A stretch of 64,000 nucleotides of DNA from AP-15 sp963747735 (GTDB lineage Bacteria > Pseudomonadota > Alphaproteobacteria > ATCC43930 > CGMCC-115725): assembly GCA_963747735.1 (NCBI GenBank), contig CAVVGE010000001.1, forward strand, positions 62,001 to 126,000. Direction: 5' to 3'. Shown here in pieces: positions 25,205 to 34,169 of this stretch (positions within the stretch are counted from its first letter, which is position 1; each line of letters begins with the position of its first letter). The translations under genes and the position numbers were made by a program. The notes beneath the pieces were generated by a model. It saw nothing but the letters and a program-made list of their open reading frames with translations. It was not told where the DNA came from and did not search any database.

Positions 25205-25519
25205 TTAGGGCTCCACCGTCTGGATCACCTCAAAGCCTTCGAATTCGGGGTGGCCGAGATAGAGCGGGCGGTTCGACCCGGCGTCGCGATGTGCCAATCG
25301 GAACGCCTCCGAGCGGGTCCAGGCCTCGAAATCGGCGCGGCTCCGCCACAAGGCGTGCGACGAATAGAGCACGTGATCTTCACGCTCGGGCCCGCGCAGC
25401 AGGTGAAATCCGAGAAAGCCGGGAACCTCGGCCAAGTGGCTGTCGCGGCTCGTCCACACCCGCTCGAACTCAGCCTGCGCGCCGGGCACCACCTTGAACC
25501 GGTTCATCGCGATAAACAT
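25205..25519 (-). CDS. antibiotic biosynthesis monooxygenase (ABM) domain protein
   Basis: A 104-residue dimeric ferredoxin-like protein of the ABM/HmoA type. The start MFIAMNRFKVVPGAQAEFE, the FHLLRGPEREDHVLYSSHALW strand pair and the FEAWTRSEAFRLAH helix are diagnostic. Relatives are haem-degrading monooxygenases or small cofactor-free oxygenases; the substrate is not apparent. A GGAGG lies 12 bp upstream of the chosen ATG, with another in-frame ATG (MGSAM) between. It stands alone between two decayed toxin genes. Confidence 0.83.
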   Translation of the reverse strand: MFIAMNRFKVVPGAQAEFERVWTSRDSHLAEVPGFLGFHLLRGPEREDHVLYSSHALWRSRADFEAWTRSEAFRLAHRDAGSNRPLYLGHPEFEGFEVIQTVEP

Positions 25520-25566
25520 GGCTGATCCCATCCTCCGTGCAATTGGAGCCAACAACCTTTGCTCGG

Positions 25567-25979
25567 TCATCTGCCCAGGACCGCGAGGCCCAGAGCGCTT
25601 GCCGCACGGCGCAAGTCCTCGTCGAGAGATGCAAGCGGCTGCTGGTGGCGCTGGGCGAGTTCCAGATAGGCGGCGTCATAGCTCGAAAGACCGAATCTTT
25701 CTGCCAAACGCGATATTTCTGTCCAAACGAGATCGGCAGTTTCGACGTCGAGCTTGATCGGCAGCGCGCTCAAAAACGCGCAAGCAATTGTCGGCGCTCC
25801 TTATCGATCCGGCCGCGCCGCTGTGCAACGAGAAGCACGTTGAGCGCTTCGAGCGGCCAAAGCACCGGGGCGATCGCTCCGGTCTCGCCGACGCGTTCCA
25901 ACAGGTCGGCCGTTGCCGGCGTTCGCTCCTCTTCGAAACACCAAGTGAGCGCCACCGAATTGTCCAGAACAAAGCTCAC
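25567..25979 (-). pseudogene. vapC: VapC PIN-domain toxin split by a -1 frameshift
   Basis: Two abutting frames together give a full PIN protein of about 137 residues. The first (from 25979) has SFVLDNSVALTWCFEEE with the first active-site Asp, and WPLEALNVLLVAQRRGRI with the conserved Glu. It stops at a TGA at 25772-25770. The second continues LSALPIKLDVETADLVW and carries the remaining acidic motif SSYDAAYLELAQR and LASLDEDLRRAA. The break falls in a run of five T on the coding strand; six would restore the frame. This is either a real inactivation or a homopolymer sequencing error. It overlaps the antitoxin stop by 4 bp. Confidence 0.85.
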
Positions 25980-26218
25980 GACCGGCCTTCATTGATCAGA
26001 TCCTTAATTTTCAGCCCTCCGAGGGACAAGCCACGGCTGGCCTGGAGCAGGCCGGCAATAGCCCGCTTGGCCCTAGCCTTGTCGAAGCCCGGACCGGCTG
26101 GCACGAGCTTGGCCACTGGCTTGCCGCGCCGCGTAATGACTATCTCCTCGCCTTGCTCGACCCGATCCAGCAACGCACCGAGCCGATTCTTTGCCGCAAA
26201 CGCTCCGATCTCATCCAT
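25976..26218 (-). CDS. vapB: Phd/YefM family antitoxin (VapB-type)
   Basis: An 80-residue antitoxin with the Phd N-terminal fold: IGAFAAKNRLGALLDRVEQG, EEIVITRRGKPVAKLVP. A disordered C-terminal toxin-binding tail ends LGGLKIKDLINEGRS. It neutralises the adjacent PIN toxin and would repress the pair's promoter together with it. It is intact, with a 4-bp overlap to vapC. The ATG at 26218 fits the family start. It diverges from the acyl-CoA dehydrogenase gene, with 123 bp between them that should hold both promoters. Confidence 0.87.
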   Translation of the reverse strand: MDEIGAFAAKNRLGALLDRVEQGEEIVITRRGKPVAKLVPAGPGFDKARAKRAIAGLLQASRGLSLGGLKIKDLINEGRS

Positions 26219-26341
26219 GGCGATGCTCGATCGATCTAGCCTGCAGGCTAGCTTAACATCCAGTCCCTCCGGTTGCCACACGCCTTCCCGTGCCGCCACC
26301 GCTGCTCTACGATTGCGGCAAAGGGAGCCGCCGGACACGAG

Positions 26342-27394
26342 ATGAGCGACAGCAGCGACAACATCATCGTCGATACCGCGACCCGGATCTTTCGCGATCT
26401 GTGCGAGCCGGCCACGGTCAACGATGCCGAAGCGGGTGTGTGGCCGCAGGCGTTGTGGGCGGCGCTTGAAGAATCGGGGCTGCCGCTCGCCTGGGTGCCG
26501 GAGGAGCGGGGGGGCGCCGGGGCGGCGATGGCAGACGGGTTTGCAGTCTTGCGCGCGGCCGGCCGCTTTGCCGTGCCGGTGCCGTTGGCCGAGACCTTGA
26601 TGGCCGGCCGGCTCTTGGCGCTGGCCGGGATCGACGTGCCGGGCGGCCCTTTGACGATCGCTCCGGTCCATGCCGACGGACATATCGTGCTCGGCGCCGA
26701 CGGAAAGCTCGCCGGTCGGGCGCGGCAGGTGCCATTCGCCCGCAACGCCGGCCATCTCGCCGTCCTCGCCCATCGCGGCAACGAAGCCGTGGTGGCGCTG
26801 GTCGCGACCTCCGGCCTGCCGATCGGTCACGGCAACAGCCTCGCCGGCGAGCCGCGTGACACCGTCTCGTTCGACGGCGCCGTCCCCGAAGCGGTCAAAG
26901 CCGCCGCTCTCGACGAAGATACGATCCAGCGCCTCGGCGCCGCGGTGCGCTTGCAGCAGATGGCGGGGGCTCTCGAAAAAATCCTGGAGCAATCGGTGCA
27001 ATGGGCGCTCGACCGCTCGCAATTCGGCCGGCCGATCGCGAAATTTCAGGCGGTGCAGCACAATCTGGCGACCTTGGCCGGCGAGGTTGCCGCGGCGGGA
27101 GCGGCCGCCGATCTTGCCGCTGAAGCCTGCGCCGGTCCCGAGCCGCGCGCCGCCGAAGTGGCGATCGCCAAGGTGCGCGGCGGCGAGGCGGCCGGCAACG
27201 CGGCGGCGATCGCGCACCAGGTGCATGGTGCCATCGGCTTTACCTACGAGCACTCGCTGCATCATGCGACGCGGCGCCTCTGGGCGTGGCGCGAGGAGTT
27301 CGGCAACGAGGCGGTGTGGGCGATGCGGCTCGGGCGGCTCGTCGCAGCCGAAGGTGCGGACCGCCTATGGCCCTTCATCACCGAAAACTCGTGA
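26342..27394 (+). CDS. acyl-CoA dehydrogenase family protein (short, partner subunit)
   Basis: A 350-residue acyl-CoA dehydrogenase-fold flavoprotein. Recognisable parts are the C-terminal helical bundle with QWALDRSQFGRPIAKFQAVQHN and the end motif HQVHGAIGFTYEHSLHHATRR. The central beta domain is reduced and the usual catalytic glutamate region is not obvious. Such short forms act as heteromeric partners to a full-length dehydrogenase encoded next door, as in steroid side-chain FadE pairs, and the next gene starts 7 bp later. The ATG at 26342 starts MSDSSDNIIVDTATRIF. Confidence 0.87.
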   Translation: MSDSSDNIIVDTATRIFRDLCEPATVNDAEAGVWPQALWAALEESGLPLAWVPEERGGAGAAMADGFAVLRAAGRFAVPVPLAETLMAGRLLALAGIDVPGGPLTIAPVHADGHIVLGADGKLAGRARQVPFARNAGHLAVLAHRGNEAVVALVATSGLPIGHGNSLAGEPRDTVSFDGAVPEAVKAAALDEDTIQRLGAAVRLQQMAGALEKILEQSVQWALDRSQFGRPIAKFQAVQHNLATLAGEVAAAGAAADLAAEACAGPEPRAAEVAIAKVRGGEAAGNAAAIAHQVHGAIGFTYEHSLHHATRRLWAWREEFGNEAVWAMRLGRLVAAEGADRLWPFITENS

Positions 27395-27401
27395 GGCCGC
27401 G

Positions 27402-28562
27402 ATGACGACGAATTTCCGCTTCGACCCGGTTGAATTGCCGCCCGAGGCACTCGAATTGCGCGAGGAGGTCCGCGCCTTTTTGCGCGAGGAGGCCGCGGCC
27501 GGCACCTATTCGCCAGACGGCGGCAAGGGCGGCTTCTCGCGCGAGTTCAGCCGCAAGGTCGGCGCCAGAGGCTGGATCGGCATGACCTGGCCCAAGAAAT
27601 ACGGCGGCCACGAGCGCTCGCAGCTCGAACGCTATGTCGTGACCGAGGAGATGCTGGCGGCGCACGCGCCGACCCGCGCGCACTCGACCGCCGACCGGCA
27701 ATCGGGCCCGGTCATCCTGCGCTACGGCCAGGAGGAAATTCGGCAAAATATCCTGCCGAGGATCGCGTCGGGCGAATTGTGCTTTTGCATCGGCCTCTCC
27801 GAGCCGAATTCGGGGTCCGACGTCTTCGCCGCCTCGACCCGCGCCACCAAGACCGATGGCGGGTGGCTCGTCAACGGGCGCAAGATCTGGACCTCGAACG
27901 CGCACCAATCCGATTACATGATCGCCTTGCTGCGCACCTCGCCCTCGACCAAGGAGAACCGCCGGCACGGGCTGACCCAGTTCCTGGTCGAGATGAAGAC
28001 GCCGGGGATCGCGACCCGGCCGATCGTCAACCTCGCCGGCGGCCACGATTTCAACGAGGTGGTGTTCGACGACGCGTTCCTGCCCGACAGCCATCTGATC
28101 GGCGAAGTCGATATGGCATGGAAGCAGGCGACCGACGAGCTCGCCTATGAGCGCAGCGGCCCCGACCGCTGGATCGAGACCTTCTCGTGCCTCGAGGAGC
28201 TGGTGCGCCAGGCCGGCGAGAGCCCGAGCGAGCGGCTCGCCGAAGGGATCGGCCGCCAGGTCGCGCACCTCGCCACCTTGCGCCGCATGTCGTTGTCGGT
28301 CGCCGGCATGCTGCAGGCCGGCAAGACGCCGGCGGTCGAATCCGCCGTGGTCAAGGATCTCGGCACCAATTTCGAGCAGGCATTGCCCGACAAGGTGCGC
28401 CTTTTGGCGCCGCAAATCGGCGACGCCCAGCCCGACGCCAACGACGACCGCTTCGAGGAGGCCCTGCGCTACACCACGCTGATCGCGCCGAAACTGACGA
28501 TCCAGGGCGGCACCCGCGAAGTCCTGCGCGGCATCATCGCCCGCGGCCTCGGCCTCAGGTAG
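27402..28562 (+). CDS. acyl-CoA dehydrogenase
   Basis: A 386-residue full-length acyl-CoA dehydrogenase, which makes the alpha,beta double bond of an acyl-CoA using FAD. Signature 1 is CFCIGLSEPNSGSDVFA near residue 130, followed by WLVNGRKIWTSNAHQSDYM. The C-terminal FAD-contact motif is IQGGTREVLRGIIARGLGL. Together with the gene just upstream it likely forms a heteromer for a branched or ring-bearing acyl-CoA; the substrate is unknown. A sequence resembling its last about 35 bp recurs beyond the GIY-YIG element, at 28993-29028. Confidence 0.93.
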   Translation: MTTNFRFDPVELPPEALELREEVRAFLREEAAAGTYSPDGGKGGFSREFSRKVGARGWIGMTWPKKYGGHERSQLERYVVTEEMLAAHAPTRAHSTADRQSGPVILRYGQEEIRQNILPRIASGELCFCIGLSEPNSGSDVFAASTRATKTDGGWLVNGRKIWTSNAHQSDYMIALLRTSPSTKENRRHGLTQFLVEMKTPGIATRPIVNLAGGHDFNEVVFDDAFLPDSHLIGEVDMAWKQATDELAYERSGPDRWIETFSCLEELVRQAGESPSERLAEGIGRQVAHLATLRRMSLSVAGMLQAGKTPAVESAVVKDLGTNFEQALPDKVRLLAPQIGDAQPDANDDRFEEALRYTTLIAPKLTIQGGTREVLRGIIARGLGLR

Positions 28563-28600
28563 ACGGCGCACGGCAGACGCTCGCGAATATGCCGGAGCAT

Positions 28601-28989
28601 CCTTTCCCGTGGCCGGGCTTGCCCCGGCCACCCACGTCTTTGCGCTGGAACTGCAGTCTCGCGAATGAAGGCATGGGTCTACATCATGACAAACCGGCCG
28701 AACGGCACGCTCTATGTCGGAACGACGGTCGATCTCGCGCGGCGAGCGTGTGAACACCGCGAAGGCATCGCCGACGGCTTCACCAAAAAGTACGGGCTGA
28801 AAAGGCTCGTTTACGCCGAAGTGCACAGCGATATTCTGCGCGCCAAACAGCGTGAGATGAACATCAAGCACTGGCGCCGGGCGTGGAAGGTGGAGCTCAT
28901 CCATCGTGACAATCCATTCTGGGAAAATCTCTATGACCGCCTCGCCTGAAGACGTGGATGGCCGGGTCGAGCCCGGCCACGGGACCAGG
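28601..28989. mobile_element. GIY-YIG gene enclosed by about 40-bp inverted repeats
   Basis: The left repeat 28601-28640 and the right repeat 28949-28989 are near-perfect inverted copies with about five differences. Each contains the palindrome cgtggccggg(n)cccggccac and ends at cacgtctt facing the gene. The unit is 389 bp and holds one gene. The same palindrome occurs without a gene at about 42708-42738 and in degraded form at about 42549. This arrangement suggests a mobile or dispersal unit comparable to REP elements with their dedicated nuclease. Confidence 0.6.
28665..28949 (+). CDS. GIY-YIG nuclease family protein (UvrC N-terminal-like, stand-alone)
   Basis: A 94-residue single-domain GIY-YIG endonuclease. 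The GIY-YIG strands are seen as VYIMTNRPNGTLYVGTT, with the metal and catalytic region continuing through RRACEHREG. The family-specific KYGLKRLVYAE, AKQREMNIKHWRRAWKVELI and DNPFW...L segments follow. This group (DUF-type GIY-YIG of rhizobia and relatives) is unconnected to UvrC repair. Its ATG is 25 bp past the left inverted repeat and its stop touches the right one, so the gene fills the element exactly. Function unproven; a role in moving or maintaining the flanking palindromes is inferred. Confidence 0.88.
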   Translation: MKAWVYIMTNRPNGTLYVGTTVDLARRACEHREGIADGFTKKYGLKRLVYAEVHSDILRAKQREMNIKHWRRAWKVELIHRDNPFWENLYDRLA

Positions 28990-29065
28990 AAACGCACCCG
29001 CGAGGTGTTGCGCGGCATCAGCATGCGCGATTGCCGCAGTGCCCTTTGCGCTGAGAAAGTTTTCG

Positions 29066-31220
29066 ATGACTGACCTTCGCCCTCTTTTCTCTCCCGACAG
29101 CGTCGCCATTGTCGGTGCGTCGGAAGATACCCACGGTCTGCGCGGGCGGACGACGCAGTTTCTGCTGGCGCACGGCTATCCGGGCCGGGTCTATCCGGTG
29201 ACGCGCAGCCAGCCCGAGGTGTTCGGGCTCAAGAGCTATGCGACGGTCGCGGAATTGCCGGAGGCCCCGGACCTCGCCGTAATCGTGGTGCCGGCGGCCT
29301 ATGTCGTGCCGACCCTGGAAGAATGCGGCAAGAAGGGCGTGCGCGCCGCGGTCGTGATCAGCTCGGGCTTTGCCGAGGAGCAGGGCGATGCGGCGCAGGC
29401 GCGCGACCGGGCGTTGCGCGAAGTCATCGACCGCTTTGGCATCGTGCTGTGCGGGCCGAACTCGGAGGGTCTGGTCAACCCGCTGAAGCCGCTGGTCGCG
29501 ACCTTCAGCCCGGTGTTTCACGATCCGAAGCAGAGCCTCTTCCCACTGAGCGCCAAGAGCCGGCCGATCGCGGTCAGCTGCCAGAGCGGGGCGTTGACTT
29601 TTGCCTTTTTGAGCCGGGGACGGCCGCGCCAGCTGCGTTTCACCTACCAGGCGAGCGCCGGCAACCAGATCGGCCTCGAAGCGCATGATTATATCGACTG
29701 GCTGATCGATACGGGCGGCGCCGACGTCTTCCTCGCCTATCTCGAAGGGATCCGCAACCCGGCGCGCTTTCGCGCCGTCGCCGACAAGGCGGCCGCGGCC
29801 GGCAAGCCGATAATCCTCGCCAAGGTCGGCCGCTCCGAGGCCGGCAGGCGGGCCGCGGCCTCGCATACCGGCGCCCTGGCGCATTCGGGTGCCGTCGACG
29901 ACGCGGTCTTCCGCCATCACGGCATCATCCGCGGCGAAGACCTCGACCACATGCTCGACATGGCCGCCGCGTTCGCCTTCTGCAAATTGCCGCGCGGCAA
30001 CCGCGTCGCGGTGATCACCGGCTCGGGCGGGAGTGCGGTGTGGATGTCGGACATCCTGAGCGCGCACGGTCTCGAATTGCCGGTGCTCGAAGACGAATTG
30101 CAACAGCGGCTGATGGCGCTCTTGCCGTCCTATGCGTCGGCGCAAAACCCGGTCGATGCCACCGCGCAGGCGATCCACGAGGTCGGCTATGCCAGGCTCG
30201 TCGAGATCGTGCGCGAAGTCGCGCAATATCGACACGATCCTCTTGATCGGCTCGCTCGCCAACGAGGCGACGGCGAAGACCCGCGCCGAGGAATTGGCCG
30301 CGGTCACCGGCGAAACCGGGCAGCCGATCATCCTGTCGACCTACACGACCGCGACCGAGGGGGCGATGGCGGCCTTCGCCGAAGCCGGCATCCCCTGCTA
30401 CACCTCGATGCCGAGCTGCGCGCGCGCGATCCGGGCGCTCGTCGATTACGCGCGCTTTCAGGCGCGGCGGCACCGCCCGGCGCCGGCGGCGACAGCGCCG
30501 CGCGAACGCACGCTTGCGGCCAACGGATTGCGTGCCTTCCACGCCACGCACACCCTCTATGAAGCCGTCGCAAAGCCGATCCTCGCGGGCTACGGCGTGC
30601 CGCGGCCGAATGAGCATGTCGTGCACGATGAAGCCGAGGCTGTTGCCGCTGCCGCGCGCATCGGCGGCCCGGTGGCGCTCAAGGTCCAGTCGCCCGATAT
30701 TGCGCACAAGACCGAGGCCGGCGCGGTCGCGTTGGGGATCGAGGGCGAGAAAGCGGTGCGCGAGGCGTACCGGCGGGTGCTGAGCAACGCCGCGACGGCG
30801 CTGCCCGGCGCCCGCATCGATTGCGTGCTGGTGCAGGAGATGGCGCCGCCCGGCGTCGAGATCATCCTCGGCGTGACGCGCGACCCGGTTTTCGGCCCGA
30901 TGCTGATGGTCGGGCTCGGCGGCATCCATGTCGAGGTTTTGCGCGACGTGGCCTTCTCACCCGTCCCGATCGGACCCGACGAGGCGCTCGCCCTGATCGA
31001 CGATCTGAAAGGCGCGGCCCTCCTCGACGGCGTCCGCGGCACGCCGCCCGCCGACCGCGCCGCGCTCGCCGAGCTGATCGCCGCCCTGTCGCGTTTCGCC
31101 GCCGATCACGCCGACCAGATCGAGGAAATCGACCTGAACCCAATCATCGTCCACCCCCAAGGCCAAGGCCTCAGCGTCGTCGACGCGCTGATCGTCAAAC
31201 GCCAACCCGCGAACCCCTAA
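29066..31220 (+). pseudogene. acetate--CoA ligase (ADP-forming)-type acyl-CoA synthetase, frameshifted
   Basis: The first frame (from the ATG at 29066) has the CoA-binding domain (SVAIVGASEDTHGLRGRT), the ligase-CoA domain (VSCQSGALTFAF) and the phosphohistidine-type region ASHTGALAHSGAVDDAVFR. It continues to REVAQ at about 30228 and then runs out of register. The other frame continues immediately with NIDTILLIGSLANEATAK and an ATP-grasp domain (ILAGYGVPRPNE, VALKVQSPDIAHKTEAG, EEIDLNPIIVHPQGQG) to 31220. The total of 2155 bp is one base more than a multiple of three: removing one base gives a normal protein of 717 residues. Without both halves the enzyme cannot work. A sequencing error is possible, though no homopolymer lies at the break. 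Confidence 0.85.
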
Positions 31221-31508
31221 AGTCCCGACTCGCCGCGCGCCGTTGGAGTGTGCCAGGGGCGGAATGCAGGCCGTGGTCGATCGTCCGCGGGTGGCCGAGC
31301 CGCGCCGATTCCGGCCGTTCGTCAGACCGCGATCGAACCACTCAATTCGATCGAAGCGACGATTTCTGAGTGAGAGGGACCCGAGGCGGTTGCCTGAAGC
31401 CGCTGTTGCATCGCTCACTTGATTTGACGCCTAACGCGAGCAAACTTTAACGCGCGGCCGCAGGCATGGGAATCGCTCATCGAGCTGCGAGGCCACGGGG
31501 AGTCGTGC

Positions 31509-33737
31509 ATGAAGGACGCCCAAAAACCGGACCACGTCAGCCTCAACACCCTGATCGGGCGTCTGCGCGAAGGACGCTTTGTGATCCCCGACTTCCAGCG
31601 CGAATTCGAGTGGAGGCCATGGGACATCCGCGAGCTCATGCGGTCAATCTTCCTTGATTACTATATCGGCAGCCTCCTGCTATGGAGGGGCAAGACCGAG
31701 AACTTCACCGCGCTTTCCTGCGAGCCGGTTTACGGGGCCAACGGTAACGCATCGCCGGAATACATCGTCCTCGACGGTCAGCAGCGTCTGACCGCTATGC
31801 ATTACGCCTTCCTGACGCCGAATGTCCCGCTGCCAACCCGGTCGAACCGCTACTTCTTTTTCATCCGTATCGACCGCTTCATGGCCGAGGAATACGATTT
31901 GGCGTTCGAATACGACTGGTCAAAGCGCTGGAATCAGCTGATCTCTGACCGGGCTGCTCAATACGCCGAACATATCTTCCCACTCGCCGTCGTCGGCCAA
32001 GGCGGGTTCACGCTCTATGCCTGGATCAGCGGCTACGAGCAATTCTGGCGCGACGCCGCCGCCGCGGCAAAAGAACAGGGGCACCAGGACGAGTTTGACA
32101 TCGCCACGGCGCACGCGGAAAACGCGCCGAAATTCGGCGAGCACATCCGCGGCATAACCGAGGAGTACCAGATTTCATACATCGAACTCGCCGTACAGCT
32201 CGAAATCGATAAGGTTTGCGACATCTTCACCCAAATTAATAGCAGAGGCGTCCAGCTCGATACCTTCGATCTCATGAATGCCATGCTTAAGCCGAAAGGC
32301 TTGCAACTGAAGCAGATGTGGCGAGAGGCATCTCCTCAGCTTGAGTTTGTCGATTCCGATAGGATGGATGTTTATATCCTGCAAGTGATGTCGATCCTGC
32401 GGCAGGCCTATTGCTCCCCCAAGTACCTTTATTACTTGATGCCCGGCCAGGAAAAGACCATCCGTGATGCCAACGGCACCCTCCATAAGGAAATACTCGT
32501 CCGCGATATCGAGGATTTCAAAGCGGGATGGAGCGGCGCAGTCAGCGGGATTGACGCCACCATCAAATTGCTTCGGCACCCTCAGGAATTCGGAGCGATT
32601 TCCTCCAGCTATCTACCCTACGTATCGATCTTACCAGCCTTTGCGGCGTTGCAATCGCACGTGAAATCGCTCGCTCCCAACCGTCAACTCGATGCTCAGC
32701 GGAAGACCCGCCACTGGTACTGGGCTTCTGTGTTTCTCAACCGATACTCGGGCTCCGTCGAGTCGACCGCCGCACGCGACTTTCTCGATCTCAAGGCCTG
32801 GATGGGCGATGACGCGCTCGAACCCGGCCTGATCCAGGAATTCAAGGCGCGCTTTCGAAATATCGATCTCCGCCGAGAGGTCAAACGGGGCACGTCCGTC
32901 TACAACGGCATCTTCAATCTGCTGATCATTCAAGGCGCGCGGGACTGGATGACCGGCAACGTCCCACAATTCGGGGACTTGGATGATCATCACATTATCC
33001 CGGCTTCTAAGGCCGGAGAACTGCACGCGGGCACCCTCATTCATTCCATTTTGAATCGCACGCCCCTCACGGCAGATACCAATCGAAACGTCATCCGGGA
33101 TCGCTACCCCAACGCCTATTTGCCGGAACTCATCGCGCAAAACGGCGAGGCGACGGTGCGAGCGGTTCTCGAATCGCATTTTATATCGCCTGCTGCGCTA
33201 GCCACGCTCCTCCGCGAGCCGTTCAAATCGGACGATTACGAGGCCTTCATCACAGAGAGACAGCGGACCCTTATGGAGGCGATCGAAAACCTTCTCATCA
33301 AGGAACGCTTGGACCTACCGCCCCAGCTGCGCGAACTGGATCAAAAGATGGAGGCTGTCGAACTCGCCCTGCGCTCCCGGATCACGGATACCCTCGGCGG
33401 CGACACCTCGCGCTTGCCGCCGCACGTGACCCAAAAAGCGGAAGAACGCATCCTCGCGGCGGCTAAGAAGAACGCCATCCTCGATCCCGAGGAGTACAAG
33501 ATGCTCGGTCGCCGTCTTGAATATTGCGACCTGCGCGAGCTCCAGGACACGATCTTGAGTAAAGTGCTCTGGCCGGATTTCGAGACTTGCTTTACTAACC
33601 GCGAATCGCTCGCAACCAAGTTCGGCCAGCTTGCCGAGCTCCGTAATAGCATCCGGCACAGCCGGACCGTCGACGAAATTACCCGGAAGGAAGGTGAGGC
33701 CGCCATCCTTTGGTTCGGGCAGGTCTTGCGTCGATGA
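31509..33737 (+). CDS. DUF262 (GmrS-like) protein with HNH and C-terminal HEPN-like motif
   Basis: A 742-residue protein. Residues 10-110 form a DUF262/ParB-like NTP-binding domain: VIPDFQREFEWRPWDIRELM, YYIGSLLLWRG and VLDGQQRLTAM. Around residues 492-540, DDHHIIPASKAGE with SILNRTPLTADTNR is the HNH/DUF1524-like nuclease motif of GmrSD-type modification-dependent enzymes. The last 40 residues contain AELRNSIRHS, an R-x4-H motif as in HEPN ribonuclease domains. DUF262 proteins act in type IV restriction and other phage defence. The gene has clearly lower G+C than its surroundings and follows a 288-bp gap without genes, both signs of acquisition. The ATG at 31509 has a GGGGAG site. Confidence 0.85.
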   Translation: MKDAQKPDHVSLNTLIGRLREGRFVIPDFQREFEWRPWDIRELMRSIFLDYYIGSLLLWRGKTENFTALSCEPVYGANGNASPEYIVLDGQQRLTAMHYAFLTPNVPLPTRSNRYFFFIRIDRFMAEEYDLAFEYDWSKRWNQLISDRAAQYAEHIFPLAVVGQGGFTLYAWISGYEQFWRDAAAAAKEQGHQDEFDIATAHAENAPKFGEHIRGITEEYQISYIELAVQLEIDKVCDIFTQINSRGVQLDTFDLMNAMLKPKGLQLKQMWREASPQLEFVDSDRMDVYILQVMSILRQAYCSPKYLYYLMPGQEKTIRDANGTLHKEILVRDIEDFKAGWSGAVSGIDATIKLLRHPQEFGAISSSYLPYVSILPAFAALQSHVKSLAPNRQLDAQRKTRHWYWASVFLNRYSGSVESTAARDFLDLKAWMGDDALEPGLIQEFKARFRNIDLRREVKRGTSVYNGIFNLLIIQGARDWMTGNVPQFGDLDDHHIIPASKAGELHAGTLIHSILNRTPLTADTNRNVIRDRYPNAYLPELIAQNGEATVRAVLESHFISPAALATLLREPFKSDDYEAFITERQRTLMEAIENLLIKERLDLPPQLRELDQKMEAVELALRSRITDTLGGDTSRLPPHVTQKAEERILAAAKKNAILDPEEYKMLGRRLEYCDLRELQDTILSKVLWPDFETCFTNRESLATKFGQLAELRNSIRHSRTVDEITRKEGEAAILWFGQVLRR

Positions 33738-34067
33738 TCGCTTCCAGCCGGGATGCGAGGCGAGAGATGAGCGCGTCGCCGCAAACATCTACTTCCACCT
33801 ACGGTGACCTTGGCATAGGCAATGACCGGAATGGGGCATGACCCGTCGTTCACGTTGATTGCAATCAGCAGCTCTCATAGGTCGCGATCGAGCGCTCGTG
33901 TCGCCGGCTCTCAGCCGGAGGTAAGGAAAACGGCGTTTTCCTGGCTCGCCGAGCGGGTAAACACTTTTGTTAACGTTCTTCGTCCTCGCATCCGGGCGGC
34001 GGCGGCTGACTACCAGTCGCGAGGCGAATAGGGCCACAACTCAAATTCCGCTGCCCATCCACCCTCG

Positions 34068-34169
34068 TGCGTCGGGACGCGCAAAGACAAGATCACCGGC
34101 AACCCCGACCCAAAGCACGTCAGCACGTCCTGGGTCGAGCGGGCGAACCTGACGATGCGGATGGCGATC
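34068..34169 (+). pseudogene. IS1-type transposase C-terminal scrap
   Basis: In one frame the bases encode GTRKDKITGNPDP followed by KHVSTSWVERANLTMRM, closely resembling the end of IS1-family transposases (normally NPDPEHISTSYVERQNLTMRM). No upstream DDE part, inverted repeat or target duplication is visible, so this is a remnant of about 34 codons. It abuts the 3' end of the DUF4279 gene. The rest of the 430-bp gap from 33738 shows no supported gene. Confidence 0.75.

Noticed and set aside
31221..31508. Search for an attachment site or gene in the 288-bp gap before the DUF262 gene
   Set aside because: No tRNA, direct repeat or convincing gene seen; only short inverted pieces such as cgatcgaa/ttcgatcg.
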